From positions 1-64,000 of the forward strand of contig NZ_FNVG01000004.1 in assembly GCF_900107935.1 (NCBI RefSeq): a stretch of 64,000 nucleotides of DNA, in the 5' to 3' direction. Origin of the DNA: Vibrio hangzhouensis (GTDB lineage: Bacteria > Pseudomonadota > Gammaproteobacteria > Enterobacterales > Vibrionaceae). Shown in pieces: positions 8,119-16,881 of this stretch (positions within the stretch are counted from its first letter, which is position 1; the number at the start of each line of letters is the position of its first letter). The notes beneath the pieces were generated by a model that was given only the letters and a program-made list of their open reading frames with translations, searched no databases and was not told the origin of the DNA. The translations under genes were made by a program, and so were the position numbers.

Positions 8119-8655
8119 TTAAGCGTCTGATTTCCCGACCTTACGATGTCCTTCTTGTAAGTGAACAAAGTCGACCAAGTCGTCACCTGAAACCTGATAA
8201 GCCTGACCGAAACCTTTAACAAAGAGACCCCGTTCTGCCTTTAGGTTGAACAGAATAAAGTCCTGGAGCTGACTCAAGCCATCAATGATCTCACCAAAAC
8301 GTTCCTGCATTTGAGCGATGATCTGATGCCATAGGTCTGAGTCACGTTCTACAGTGGTGGCAACTGCATCAAACGTTAAACGCTTTCTTGCAAATAGTTG
8401 TTTGCTCTCCGTCTCATCCTCTATCATCATCAACGAAACGTGTGGGTTGCTCTCAAGGTTACGCGCGTGGCGAGCTATCTGTGAGATTAAAACGAAATAG
8501 CCTTCCTGATTCTGAACGAACGGGGCATAACTGACATTTGGGCGCCCCTCTTCATCGACCGTAGCTAACTGAATCGTTTTGCGGTTCTGACGGAACTCTT
8601 TTATTTCTGGCCCCAATCGTCCCTGCAAACGTTCTTGCTTAACTTGTTGATTCAC
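8119..8655 (-). CDS. hutZ: HutZ heme-degrading/heme-utilisation protein
   Basis: A 178-residue FMN-binding split-barrel protein, nearly collinear with V. cholerae HutZ. The heme-ligating His170 (LQEGHRK) and its partner Asp132 (LQDF) are both present at the expected positions. HutZ opens the heme ring in the cytoplasm to release iron and receives heme from HutX. Translation starts at GTG (8655) after GAGGGA; the first residues match known HutZ. It is the last gene of hutW-hutX-hutZ, read away from the tonB1 operon, and presumably iron-regulated from the shared Fur region near 10760. Confidence 0.95.
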   Translation of the reverse strand: MNQQVKQERLQGRLGPEIKEFRQNRKTIQLATVDEEGRPNVSYAPFVQNQEGYFVLISQIARHARNLESNPHVSLMMIEDETESKQLFARKRLTFDAVATTVERDSDLWHQIIAQMQERFGEIIDGLSQLQDFILFNLKAERGLFVKGFGQAYQVSGDDLVDFVHLQEGHRKVGKSDA

Positions 8656-8684
8656 TTAGATTCCCTCACTTTCTCTAATAATTA

Positions 8685-8708
8685 TATACTCAAGTAACCT
8701 CAAGATGC
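8685..8708. repeat. Solo copy of a MITE-end sequence at the hutX 3' end
   Basis: The 24 bases from tatactcaag to caagatgc match the left end of the inverted-repeat element at 31785-32050 with one difference. Bases 8700-8702 are the hutX stop codon, so this end-like sequence forms the end of the hutX frame and part of the hutX-hutZ spacer. No matching inverted partner is visible nearby. Confidence 0.65.
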
Positions 8709-9215
8709 GTGTTCAGAGAGCATTTTCTTCAGAGCGTTAAAACGCTCGACCTGCTCAGGGTAAAGTGCTCGCTTTCTATCCCGACCCAGATAAATCTTGA
8801 ACACATTGTGACCAGTTTCATCAAAAAAGCCGAAATAGTGACTCTCACTTCCCATAAATGGTTTGCTTACTAATGCGACTTTAGCAATAAGGTCAAGTCG
8901 CAAATGCCCGTGCAACTCACCCTCTCTGCCCATTAGATTGTAGTAACCTCGAGCTAGCTTCCCTTTTGGAAATGGCGCTTTTACCTCGAAAATGGAACCG
9001 AATGAGTGAACAATAGTTGTCACCGGGCCCCAGTTGGTTAAGTCTTCTAGCAGTTCTTGTGCTACTTGGCCTTCAACAATGACCGCCATATCATCAGGCA
9101 ATGCGCATACTACCTCGCATTCACTTACTGAAAGTTTGTCGGCAATCGCTGCAGGCAAAAGTGTCGGCTCCTGCTCCAATATCTCGGCGACCTGTTGTTT
9201 TAAGTTCTTTGACAT
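8700..9215 (-). CDS. hutX: HutX heme carrier
   Basis: A 171-residue cytoplasmic heme-binding protein of the HutX/ChuX family, which carries heme to HutZ. Family marks are PTLLPAAIADKLSVSE near the start, WGPVTTIVHSFGSIFEVKAPFPKG, ARGYYNLMGREGELHGHL and SHYFGFF. The frame is open four codons further upstream, but the protein aligned to V. cholerae HutX begins at MSKNLKQQ, so I place the start at 9215. It sits between hutW and hutZ in the same orientation. Its last codons and stop lie inside a repeat-end sequence, so the C terminus (EHAS) may differ from relatives. Confidence 0.93.
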   Translation of the reverse strand: MSKNLKQQVAEILEQEPTLLPAAIADKLSVSECEVVCALPDDMAVIVEGQVAQELLEDLTNWGPVTTIVHSFGSIFEVKAPFPKGKLARGYYNLMGREGELHGHLRLDLIAKVALVSKPFMGSESHYFGFFDETGHNVFKIYLGRDRKRALYPEQVERFNALKKMLSEHAS

Positions 9216-9273
9216 GATTAATTCCATCTCTGTTTATATTTATCACTGTACGCTCGATAAATCTGATAACGAT

Positions 9274-10683
9274 TTATCTGGCCACCTTAGCAAAGCTTTT
9301 GTTGTCCGAATGTTGGCTTTTATGACTATGCATGACATTGGGTTTATTCAACGTATTCATTGCCTCGATAGCGCTTTGAGCAAGTGTGACCACCCAAAAA
9401 CTGCCTGCGAGTGTTAATACTAGATAGTCACGTTCAAGTTCCACCAAACCTCGACTCTGCCAGACCTGAAAAAGTGGAGTAAGCAAATCGAACGTATCGC
9501 TGCCTTTAAATGCTGGTAATTCACTGCGCCTTACTACACCGCTGTCAAAACCTACTTTCAGTGCAGCATTAATAAACTCGTTTGGGCCTTGTTTAACCAT
9601 CATTGCCACCGTAGAGTCTCCATTCTTAATGGCTGTCATATAAGTCTCGAGCGAGCGATGGTGCATTAACCCATAACCACCGATATTACCGCCAGCGCCA
9701 CACCCAATAGGAAGGACTTCAGCATAGGTTTTTGCCAGACTGTTGTACTGGCTGCGTTCACGATTATCCCTGGCCCAGTGATTTACACTCAATTGCTTGA
9801 TGTGATGCTTGCGCATAAAGTTCACACCAAACTCATACATACTGGCCTTGTCCGGAGTCGTCGCCGGCGGCGGGATACGCCCTTTTTCAACCATGTTCAG
9901 CATGGGAGCGGTACCGCCGACAACCAACTGATAAAGATCGACGCCATGCGCCCCCGTTGCCATAAAGTCACTCAGATCTTGCTCAAAGACTTCCAGCGTT
10001 TGATAGGGAAGCCCATAGAGTAAGTCGATAATAATGGGCGCCTCATCAGTGGCACTTAAACTTGCTACGCGTTCAAGAACCACTTCTCTGTCGTCCAGGC
10101 GTTTGGCGCTGCGACGAACCTGGGTATTGAAACTCTGAACCCCGAATGAAAAGCGGTTAAACCCACCCGCCAGCGCCTTCTCAAACATCTCGTCAGTAAA
10201 ACGGTTGGTTCGGCCCTCCAGAGTGATCTCACAATCCGTAGAAAGTGGGAAAGAGCCATGAATAGCATTGCCTAAACGCTCGACTTGGTCAGGAGACAGA
10301 TCCGTCGGTGTTCCCCCTCCAATATATACCGCATGAAACAACCCAGATTGTGTCCATTCGAGTTGCGACTTGAGTTTAATCTCAAGCAACAAAGCCTCGA
10401 AATAGTCATCAACTAGCTTCCGACTAGCGGCATTTTGGAAGAAATTGCAAAACGTACATCGGACACGGCAAAACGGTATGTGGATATAGAGACAGCGCTT
10501 GTGTGATTTAGCTACCGCGTTGGAAGTTATCTGTTGAAACACTTTTGCACGGTCTTCGCTCTTAACCGGTTCAGACATCCCCCCTGCGTGAGGAGACGAT
10601 TTCTTATTAAAGGCGAAACGCAGAGGATCCGGTGTCGAAATACCAAAATGAGAATCGTTTAATTGATTCAGGTCTATTTTCAT
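9274..10683 (-). CDS. hutW: HutW radical SAM heme-degradation protein
   Basis: A 469-residue radical SAM enzyme of the HemN-like ChuW/HutW family, which opens heme without oxygen to give a linear tetrapyrrole. The cluster motif is CX3CX2C at Cys72, Cys76 and Cys79 (IPFCRVRCTFCNFF). It is followed by the GGGTPT motif and the VQSF segment, all typical of this group. ATG at 10683 has GAGAG upstream and is preferred over an in-frame start ten codons earlier. It leads the hutWXZ unit and faces tonB1 across a 165-base promoter region with Fur-like sequence. In V. cholerae the same gene order is found. Confidence 0.93.
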   Translation of the reverse strand: MKIDLNQLNDSHFGISTPDPLRFAFNKKSSPHAGGMSEPVKSEDRAKVFQQITSNAVAKSHKRCLYIHIPFCRVRCTFCNFFQNAASRKLVDDYFEALLLEIKLKSQLEWTQSGLFHAVYIGGGTPTDLSPDQVERLGNAIHGSFPLSTDCEITLEGRTNRFTDEMFEKALAGGFNRFSFGVQSFNTQVRRSAKRLDDREVVLERVASLSATDEAPIIIDLLYGLPYQTLEVFEQDLSDFMATGAHGVDLYQLVVGGTAPMLNMVEKGRIPPPATTPDKASMYEFGVNFMRKHHIKQLSVNHWARDNRERSQYNSLAKTYAEVLPIGCGAGGNIGGYGLMHHRSLETYMTAIKNGDSTVAMMVKQGPNEFINAALKVGFDSGVVRRSELPAFKGSDTFDLLTPLFQVWQSRGLVELERDYLVLTLAGSFWVVTLAQSAIEAMNTLNKPNVMHSHKSQHSDNKSFAKVAR

Positions 10684-10761
10684 ATTTACTCTCAGGAGTG
10701 AAAAACACCCCATTTTTAAAAGGCTTAAACAAAACTCAGCCGATCATAATTTGAGTTAAAT

Positions 10762-10795
10762 GATAATGCAATTGATAATTGATCTTATTTGCATT
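10762..10795. promoter_or_regulatory. Fur-box-like sequence between hutW and tonB1
   Basis: Overlapping GATAAT-type hexamers start at 10762 and 10774 (gataatgcaattgataatt). They match the 19-base Fur consensus only partly (about 12-13 of 19 for the first). The position between two divergent heme/iron operons makes Fur control likely. Confidence 0.55.
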
Positions 10796-10848
10796 GCAGG
10801 GCATAATCTTCCTCGTTCATAACTATAAAGGATAAACTGAGGTTCACC

Positions 10849-11574
10849 TTGAACATGACCAGATACGTCGTGGCCGGCGCGATTTCTGTCGCCCTACACC
10901 TGAGCTTTATGTTGTTCCAAAAGGAGCAGCAGGTATTTGCTATGCCCTCAGGGAGTACTTCTCAAATGGTATCGCTCAATTTTGTAGCTCAGCGAGAGGC
11001 GATTGAATCTGAGCCTCAAACAAACCATAGCCGCCCAGCCAAACAGACTAAAACAAAAGAAAGCGCAACTTATAACCAGAACAGCCCGAGCTCCCCAAAG
11101 CAGACAACTGAGGCTTTAAAGCAGGCAACACAAAAAACATCCCCGCTTAAGAAAGCGCTCAAAAACGTTGAGCCGACACCAAATCAGACTGATAAAAAAA
11201 AGTCTGAACAAAGCGATGAGGTCAGCAAAAACGAGTCCGCAGCCACCAGAGATGCAAGTCAACCAGCAGTCAATAGTGGGGTAAATCATCAGCCTATCCT
11301 GCTCGAACAACCTTCGTTCTTAACCAAACCAGTACAACCGAAATACCCGCGTATTGCGCGTAAAAGAGGGATCGAAGGCGTCGCGACTTACGAGATCTGG
11401 TTAGATGAACAAGGACAACAAGTGAAACAGGTCCTTATTTCATCATCGGGCGCTACCATTCTGGATAGGTCCGCGCTTGAAGCTATCAAAGAGTGGCAAT
11501 TTTCCGCTCACATCGTCAACGGTGTCGCGATGGCGCATCGTATTCACATTCCTGTTCGTTTTAAATTGGATTAA
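10849..11574 (+). CDS. tonB: TonB energy-transducing protein (TonB1)
   Basis: A 241-residue inner-membrane protein that spans the periplasm and powers outer-membrane receptors with the ExbB-ExbD motor. One N-terminal anchor covers about residues 5-22. A long Lys/Gln/Ser/Thr-rich linker covers about 45-150. The TonB C-terminal domain begins near 155 (QPKYPRIARKRGIEGVATY) and ends in PVRF. The likely start is TTG at 10849, six bases after GAGG and matching the MN- start of related TonB1; ATG at 10855 is an alternative. It begins the tonB1-exbB1-exbD1-hutBCD operon. Confidence 0.93.
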   Translation: MNMTRYVVAGAISVALHLSFMLFQKEQQVFAMPSGSTSQMVSLNFVAQREAIESEPQTNHSRPAKQTKTKESATYNQNSPSSPKQTTEALKQATQKTSPLKKALKNVEPTPNQTDKKKSEQSDEVSKNESAATRDASQPAVNSGVNHQPILLEQPSFLTKPVQPKYPRIARKRGIEGVATYEIWLDEQGQQVKQVLISSSGATILDRSALEAIKEWQFSAHIVNGVAMAHRIHIPVRFKLD

Positions 11575-11576
11575 TC

Positions 11577-12275
11577 ATGGAACAATTGCATTACCTTGAA
11601 CAGCAGCTTGGTCTTATGGCCTGGCCTCTCATCATCTGCTCTGCTTTAACGGCATTGATCATTATTGAACGTCTCTTTCAAATAGCCACTAGTACGGGTA
11701 TCGGAAAGCGTGCCATTCAGCGGGAGCTCAACAGCACGTCAGCCACAAACGAAAAACAAATAGAGAGTCTGGCTAAAGAGTTGTCCGGTAAACGGCCCCT
11801 GCTTTACAAAGGGGTAGCCATGTTGCTTGCCCACCATTCGTTTGCCAAATCACTGCGTGAAGATGCAGCGGCTATATGGCTACAGAGCAAGCGGAACCAG
11901 CTGCATTCGGGTTTGAGAGTCTTGGGGCTAATCGGCGCCATCAGTCCATTAATTGGCTTGCTTGGCACGGTGCTCGGACTCATTGAGATGTTTAAAGGCA
12001 TTGCCCTGACATCCGGTAACGTCACCCCCAATGATTTGGCCGATGGGCTGGGTTTGGCGATGAGAACAACTGCGGCGGGACTTATTATTGCCCTACCCGC
12101 AATTGCAGGTGCGCAGCTCATTGGAATATGGGCAGACCGAGTGATCGCCAAGCTCGAGCATACTCTTAACTATGTCAACCTATGGCTGGAAGGTGTAGAA
12201 ATGCCGCACTCTGATAACGATCCAGTCCTGGTAGACAACATCGACAAATTGCCAGTGGTTTCCGCTCATGATTAA
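11577..12275 (+). CDS. exbB: ExbB biopolymer transport protein
   Basis: A 232-residue MotA/TolQ/ExbB-family proton-channel subunit. Three hydrophobic segments are seen at about residues 16-34, 112-135 and 163-185. The conserved stretch LGLIGAISPLIGLLGTVLGLIEMF and GLGLAMRTTAAGLIIALPA mark the family. It forms the inner-membrane motor with ExbD and TonB. The gene starts two bases after tonB and overlaps exbD by eight bases, indicating tight co-translation. Confidence 0.95.
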   Translation: MEQLHYLEQQLGLMAWPLIICSALTALIIIERLFQIATSTGIGKRAIQRELNSTSATNEKQIESLAKELSGKRPLLYKGVAMLLAHHSFAKSLREDAAAIWLQSKRNQLHSGLRVLGLIGAISPLIGLLGTVLGLIEMFKGIALTSGNVTPNDLADGLGLAMRTTAAGLIIALPAIAGAQLIGIWADRVIAKLEHTLNYVNLWLEGVEMPHSDNDPVLVDNIDKLPVVSAHD

Positions 12276-12684
12276 CATCCGCCAGACAGAGAAGAGCGGC
12301 ACTCTTTATCCCGATCTGACTCCGTTATTGGACATCATCTTTATCGTTATGGTGTTTTTGATGCTAACGGCATCGGTTCGTCTGGACTCACTTCAGGTCG
12401 ATCTCCCAGTTGCGGACTCGGCAGCGGCCTCTGAAGTCAATGTCCAGTCCATCACGGTTAACATCTTAGCGAAATCGCCTTACTGGGCTATCGACGGACA
12501 ACAGTACATCGATTGGGAAAACTTTACCCTGGCGCTCCTTGAGCTATCTAGTTCAAGTAAACGTCCGATCATTATCGGAGCAGAAAAAACCGCCGACGTT
12601 CAGCATTTGGTGCAACTTCTGGCCTTCATGCAGGATAACGGCATTCCAGCCACACAACTACTGACGGAACAACCACCTAACTGA
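12268..12684 (+). CDS. exbD: ExbD biopolymer transport protein
   Basis: A 138-residue protein with a short cytoplasmic N terminus, one membrane helix at about residues 18-38 and a periplasmic domain. The proton-path aspartate of the family is in PLLDIIFI (Asp22). It couples proton flow through ExbB to TonB. Its start lies inside the end of exbB, and hutB follows 15 bases later, so all belong to one operon. Confidence 0.95.
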   Translation: MINIRQTEKSGTLYPDLTPLLDIIFIVMVFLMLTASVRLDSLQVDLPVADSAAASEVNVQSITVNILAKSPYWAIDGQQYIDWENFTLALLELSSSSKRPIIIGAEKTADVQHLVQLLAFMQDNGIPATQLLTEQPPN

Positions 12685-12699
12685 CAAGGATCAAATTAA

Positions 12700-13554
12700 A
12701 TGAACGCTATAAAAAGAAAAATCATCGCTGCCGGTACCCTTGCATTATCCATTGTTTCCCATGCCTTTGCAGATAACTCACAAAGAATTGTCAGCGCGGG
12801 CGCGTCAGTGACAGAACTGATTTATGCATTTGATGCTCAGTCCCAACTCGTGGGAGTTGATGCCACCAGCATTACGCCAAAAAACGCCTCGATACCTAAG
12901 GTCGGTTATCATAGAGCCCTCTCCGCCGAAGGCTTGCTTACCTTAGCACCAACCCTTATTGTCGGCTCAATGGAAATGGGCCCACAACCCACTCTAGAGC
13001 AGCTGCGTCGCGTCGGTGTCACGGTAGAAATTGTCGATACTGCCCCCACCATAGAAGGCTTGAAAACGCGCATCAATCAAATAGCCGCACTCACAAGCAG
13101 TGAGGAAAAAGTGGCTAAGCTTAATAAGCAGGTCGATCATCAGGTCGCGGCACTCACCAAAAATCAACCAGACCCTTCTAAGGCGAAAAAGGTTCTGTTT
13201 CTCTTAATACATGAAGGGCGTCCTGCCAACGTGGCGGGTAGCAACACCACGCCCAATGCGATCATAGAGCTTGCTGGCGGAGTCAATCCCGCAGCAAGCA
13301 AAATCAACTCATACCGACCTCTTTCCACTGAGGCGATGATTGAAATGCAACCTGATGTCATTTTGGTCAGCGGACGCAGCTACGCCAAGTTAGGGGGTAC
13401 AGATGCTGTACTGAAAGCACTTCCTGCTCTGACAGCAACACCTGCGGGAATAAATGGCAATATCGTGACAATCGATGGTTACGCGCTGGTCGGCGGTCTG
13501 GGTCTAAAAAGCCTGGCAGAAGCAAAACGAATTAATGCTTTGCTTTATCCATAA
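12700..13554 (+). CDS. hutB: HutB periplasmic heme-binding protein
   Basis: A 284-residue substrate-binding protein of the heme/B12 type. A Sec signal peptide covers about residues 1-24 (ending SHAFA), followed by QRIVSAGASVTELIYAF, the characteristic opening of HmuT/HutB proteins. Two lobes joined by a helix are expected, and LIHEGRPANVAGSNTTPN is typical. It carries heme from the outer-membrane receptor to HutCD. A good AAGGAT site lies before ATG 12700. Confidence 0.93.
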   Translation: MNAIKRKIIAAGTLALSIVSHAFADNSQRIVSAGASVTELIYAFDAQSQLVGVDATSITPKNASIPKVGYHRALSAEGLLTLAPTLIVGSMEMGPQPTLEQLRRVGVTVEIVDTAPTIEGLKTRINQIAALTSSEEKVAKLNKQVDHQVAALTKNQPDPSKAKKVLFLLIHEGRPANVAGSNTTPNAIIELAGGVNPAASKINSYRPLSTEAMIEMQPDVILVSGRSYAKLGGTDAVLKALPALTATPAGINGNIVTIDGYALVGGLGLKSLAEAKRINALLYP

Positions 13555-13566
13555 TACTCCACCTGT

Positions 13567-13590
13567 AGAGGGTCTGAGGCCCTCTGTTTA
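13567..13590 (+). terminator. Hairpin in the hutB-hutC gap, possible attenuator
   Basis: AGAGGG (13567-13572) pairs with CCCTCT (13580-13585), followed by GTTTATC. The T run is short, so partial termination or mRNA processing inside the operon is more likely than full termination. Confidence 0.35.
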
Positions 13591-13613
13591 TCTGCTATAG
13601 AAATTCACTATCT

Positions 13614-14648
13614 ATGTTAAGACACCTTTCAAATAAAATTGTTTTCTCCAGTTTTTCTATCTTTCTGTTTGTATTGGCTATTTATTCTATCACTGTCGGT
13701 CCAATGGAGATTACATTCAAAGACAGCATCGCGGCACTGACGAGCCGTCACAATACACTTGCACCTCACATAAACCTTGTAATACAGGACATCCGTTTAC
13801 CAAGAACTCTGCTATGCATTTTTGTTGGTGCAATATTAGCGCTCTGTGGAACAGTGATGCAGGGACTGTTTCGTAATCCTCTCGCAGAGCCCGGTATCAT
13901 TGGAGTTTCAGCCGGCGCTGCTTTAGGAGCAGCCTTTGCGATCGTCGGGTTTGCTTCATTGGGAATCGAGTTCCCCAACTTCTTGTCACTGGCACTGGTA
14001 CCGGTGTTTGCCTTTTTGGGTGGAGCCCTAACGACAGTCCTCGTCTATAAACTTGGTACTAGCAAGTTCGGCACATCTGTCACCATTATGTTGCTGGCGG
14101 GCGTTGCCATCAGCGCGTTATCCGGTGCAGGGATTGGATTTCTCAATTACATAGCCGACGATCAAATGCTCAGAGATTTGTCTTTGTGGTCTATGGGCTC
14201 TTTAGCTGGAGCAAGTTGGGGCAAAATCGTGCTGTCCGGGGGGACGCTTATCCTTTTACTTGGTTATTTCAGCCAAAAAGCCATGTCTCTGAATGCCTTG
14301 TTACTTGGTGAATCAGAAGCGAAACATTTAGGTATTCCGGTTCAGAAGCTGAAACGTCAGTTGATTTTACTAAGTGCGCTCGGTGTCGGTATCACTGTAA
14401 GTGTTGCCGGAATGATTGGTTTTATCGGCTTGGTCATCCCACATCTGGGTCGCATGCTTGCGGGCCCCGATCATCGAACACTACTGCCGCTGTCTGCGCT
14501 TCTCGGAGCGTTGCTTATGACCGCTGCAGATATGTTTGCGCGCATCGCAGTCGCACCAGCCGAACTCCCGGTCGGTATTGTTACAGCGATGATTGGCGCT
14601 CCCTTCTTTTTGTACTTGTTGTTCCAGCAGAAAGGAAAAATTCTATGA
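13614..14648 (+). CDS. hutC: HutC heme ABC transporter permease
   Basis: A 344-residue FecCD-family permease with roughly nine to ten membrane helices. It shows RLPRTLLCIFVGAILALCGTVMQGLFRNPLAEPGIIGVSAGA, split over residues 58-101, and the C-terminal GLVIPHLGRMLAGPDHR that contacts the ATPase. It works with HutD to import heme across the inner membrane. ATG follows a 59-base gap after hutB, and its stop overlaps the hutD start (ATGA). Confidence 0.95.
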   Translation: MLRHLSNKIVFSSFSIFLFVLAIYSITVGPMEITFKDSIAALTSRHNTLAPHINLVIQDIRLPRTLLCIFVGAILALCGTVMQGLFRNPLAEPGIIGVSAGAALGAAFAIVGFASLGIEFPNFLSLALVPVFAFLGGALTTVLVYKLGTSKFGTSVTIMLLAGVAISALSGAGIGFLNYIADDQMLRDLSLWSMGSLAGASWGKIVLSGGTLILLLGYFSQKAMSLNALLLGESEAKHLGIPVQKLKRQLILLSALGVGITVSVAGMIGFIGLVIPHLGRMLAGPDHRTLLPLSALLGALLMTAADMFARIAVAPAELPVGIVTAMIGAPFFLYLLFQQKGKIL

Positions 14649-15478
14649 CCTACTTGAATGCCCAACACTCCCGATCTCCAATGAATACAGCGTACACATC
14701 AAACAATGTCGCCATCAGCGCCAGAGGAATTAGAGTTAGTTTTGGCCATCGTAGAATCCTCGACGATATCAACCTTGATATTAAGTCTGGACAGGTAACA
14801 AGTTTGCTAGGACCAAACGGCGCTGGCAAGAGCACGTTACTCAAACTACTCAGCGGTGAAATCGAATCAGACGCTCACGTGAGCTATTTTGATATTGACC
14901 GTGAAGAGTGGGAACCACAGCAACTGGCACGCCATTTGGGCTTTTTACCTCAACACAGCACCTTGTCGTTTCCATTTTTGGCCTGTGAAGTTGTCGAACT
15001 CGGTGCGATACCTCTTGAGTTGCCAAATCGTGAAACCAAGGAACTCGCGCTTGCATCCATGGAACAGGCTGACGTTGCTCACCTCGCACAGCGCCCCTAC
15101 CCGTCATTATCGGGAGGAGAAAAGCAACGCGTTCACCTTGCCCGCGTACTGACGCAACTCTATCTTGCCGGGGACAAAAAGATATTAATGCTCGACGAAC
15201 CAACGTCTGCGCTCGATCTCGCTCATCAGCACAATACGCTATCTATCGCACGAGCATTGGCAGATGACCATAATACGGCTGTGATCGTTGTACTGCACGA
15301 CCTTAACTTAGCATCCCAATATTCGGACCGTATTGCGATTTTAAGTGAGGGGAAATTGGTGGCAGACGGTACACCCAAGATGGCCATCAACAGTGACCTG
15401 ATAGAAAAAGTCTATGGCTATAAAACACTTATCTCAGAACATCCGGAAAGAGGGTTTCCCATGGTTCTGCCTAAGTGA
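14645..15478 (+). CDS. hutD: HutD heme ABC transporter ATPase
   Basis: A 277-residue ABC ATPase of the heme/siderophore class. Walker A is GPNGAGKST near residue 57, the signature is LSGGEKQR near 158, Walker B is ILMLDEPTSALD near 180, and the switch histidine is in VVLHDLN. A leader of some 20 residues precedes the domain; ATG at 14681 could be an alternative start, but GGAAA before 14645 and the overlap with hutC support the longer form. It ends the operon, with a terminator 24 bases on. Confidence 0.94.
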   Translation: MTYLNAQHSRSPMNTAYTSNNVAISARGIRVSFGHRRILDDINLDIKSGQVTSLLGPNGAGKSTLLKLLSGEIESDAHVSYFDIDREEWEPQQLARHLGFLPQHSTLSFPFLACEVVELGAIPLELPNRETKELALASMEQADVAHLAQRPYPSLSGGEKQRVHLARVLTQLYLAGDKKILMLDEPTSALDLAHQHNTLSIARALADDHNTAVIVVLHDLNLASQYSDRIAILSEGKLVADGTPKMAINSDLIEKVYGYKTLISEHPERGFPMVLPK

Positions 15479-15501
15479 CATTTCCGTCCACGCAAATCAA
15501 G

Positions 15502-15534
15502 GAAACCGCTTGTGTTTGCAAGCGGTTTCTTTTC
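15502..15534 (+). terminator. Terminator of the tonB1-hutBCD operon
   Basis: GAAACCGCTTG pairs with CAAGCGGTTTC around a 6-base loop, followed by TTTTCT. Confidence 0.85.
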
Positions 15535-15547
15535 TATGCCAACAAGA

Positions 15548-16009
15548 CTATTTGGAGAGTTGGATCAGAGAGCGGCCTATGAGCCATTCCAGCTCTTTGT
15601 CACTGCCTTGCCCATACTGAGACTCAACGAGCTTATATAAACGATCGATACCTTTGGAGGCAAACTCGTGCGAATTTTCAGAAGTCACAATATGGTGGAA
15701 CAACAACTTCAGTATTGCTAGAAACTCAGGGTTCTTCAGTGACTCCAACCAGCTGTTGGAAAAACCTTCCACGCCTTTCTCAAACTCAAGATGTTCAATG
15801 AACATCTTGAAGATACGACCATCAAGCGCAGCAGTAAAGTCTGTTTTCTTCGGAAAATGATGACTAATCCCTGTTCTCGATACACCTGTCTGTTGACTCA
15901 ACGTGGTATACGACATTTTGTCATATCCTAATCGAATGATCTGATCGACGACCGCTTCCATAATTTTCTGGATCGTGATTTCAGTATCTTCTTTGCTACG
16001 CTTTGGCAT
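15548..16009 (-). CDS. TetR-family transcriptional regulator (short)
   Basis: A 153-residue TetR-type regulator, shorter than the usual 190-220. The helix-turn-helix is at about residues 26-58 (LGYDKMSYTTLSQQTGVSRTGISHHFPKKTDF). The remaining helical part is truncated compared with most TetR ligand domains. A TetR gene follows hutD at the same place in V. cholerae as I recall it, so it may be a conserved neighbour of the heme locus. Its ligand and targets are unknown. It converges on hutD. Confidence 0.85.
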   Translation of the reverse strand: MPKRSKEDTEITIQKIMEAVVDQIIRLGYDKMSYTTLSQQTGVSRTGISHHFPKKTDFTAALDGRIFKMFIEHLEFEKGVEGFSNSWLESLKNPEFLAILKLLFHHIVTSENSHEFASKGIDRLYKLVESQYGQGSDKELEWLIGRSLIQLSK

Positions 16010-16528
16010 CTCTAAAGCTCTTCTCTTATCGTTGTCGTGCGTTCACTGTATGCTATACCATAATTAAAGCAATGCTGGTTACAATTTGCTATTTATTAAC
16101 GTATCGAAATATTAAAACTCAGTTTACGGCATCCCAAGCTAAACTAGTGTCGATATTAAGGTAGGTTCACACAGTTGTGTATATTATAAAAATCAAGCTA
16201 TTGATTATTAAGTTATAAAGTCTAACACTTCTCTCCTTGAGAAGAACTAATCTGTACTATGTCATTAGCACGGCCGTCTCAATTTTGAGAACCCGGTCAC
16301 AAAGATAATCCAGAGCTTGCATATAAAAAACATATTAAAAAGCAATAACTTATATCAGCATGATATATCCTGACTTATTTTTTAACAGCAAGTTACCTTG
16401 TCCTAACTGAAGTGAACAAACAACATGGTATTCAGTTACGAATATAACAATAACTGACGTGCATTTATTGCTGGATACCTCATAGCCACAGTTATAGAAT
16501 GTCCTTAGATTTAGTAAGAGGTATCGTT
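16010..16528. other. Intergenic, AT-rich promoter region
   Basis: No gene is supported here. It holds the divergent promoters of the TetR gene and the YfcZ-like gene. A small inverted repeat, ACACA-GT-TGTGT, is at 16169-16180. An AAGAGG site near 16517 serves the gene at 16529. Confidence 0.4.
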
Positions 16529-16828
16529 ATGTCAAACACCTATGAAGAGCCTACCGTTTGTGAAGCGTGCGGTGTTGCCGGTGAGATGGGTTTTATCATC
16601 AAAGAAGGCGATGATGTCGCTGAAGTTCAACTTTTTGGCGAGTCAAAAGCACAGTTGGAAGCTGAAATTCAAAAGTACATTGAACTAGCAAAAACTGTGT
16701 CAAACAATGTCGAGTTTGAACAATCTGCGCTGGACGAAGACTCTAAAGAGCTCACAGCAAGATTTAAATTTGAAGTGAGTGCAGAAAAACTCATCTTTGA
16801 ACTTAAAACTCGTTCTCTGGCCCGATAA
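16529..16828 (+). CDS. YfcZ/YiiS family protein (DUF406)
   Basis: A 99-residue acidic protein of the YfcZ/YiiS family. It has an N-terminal CEACG motif (Cys8 and Cys11) and a C-terminal EKLIFELKTRSLAR that is typical of the group. No role is established. The frame is open from 16499, but ATG at 16529 has the better ribosome site and gives the usual length. It is a single gene whose terminator overlaps the end of the convergent gene. Confidence 0.75.
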   Translation: MSNTYEEPTVCEACGVAGEMGFIIKEGDDVAEVQLFGESKAQLEAEIQKYIELAKTVSNNVEFEQSALDEDSKELTARFKFEVSAEKLIFELKTRSLAR

Positions 16829-16853
16829 CCAAGGTTATTAGTGGCGTGAAGAC

Positions 16854-16881
16854 AAAGCGAGCATTACTGCTCGCTTTTTAA
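16854..16881. terminator. Bidirectional terminator
   Basis: AAAGCGAGCA (16854-16863) pairs with TGCTCGCTTT (16868-16877) around TTAC, followed by TTT. It overlaps the stop codon of the minus-strand gene at 16864. Confidence 0.8.
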
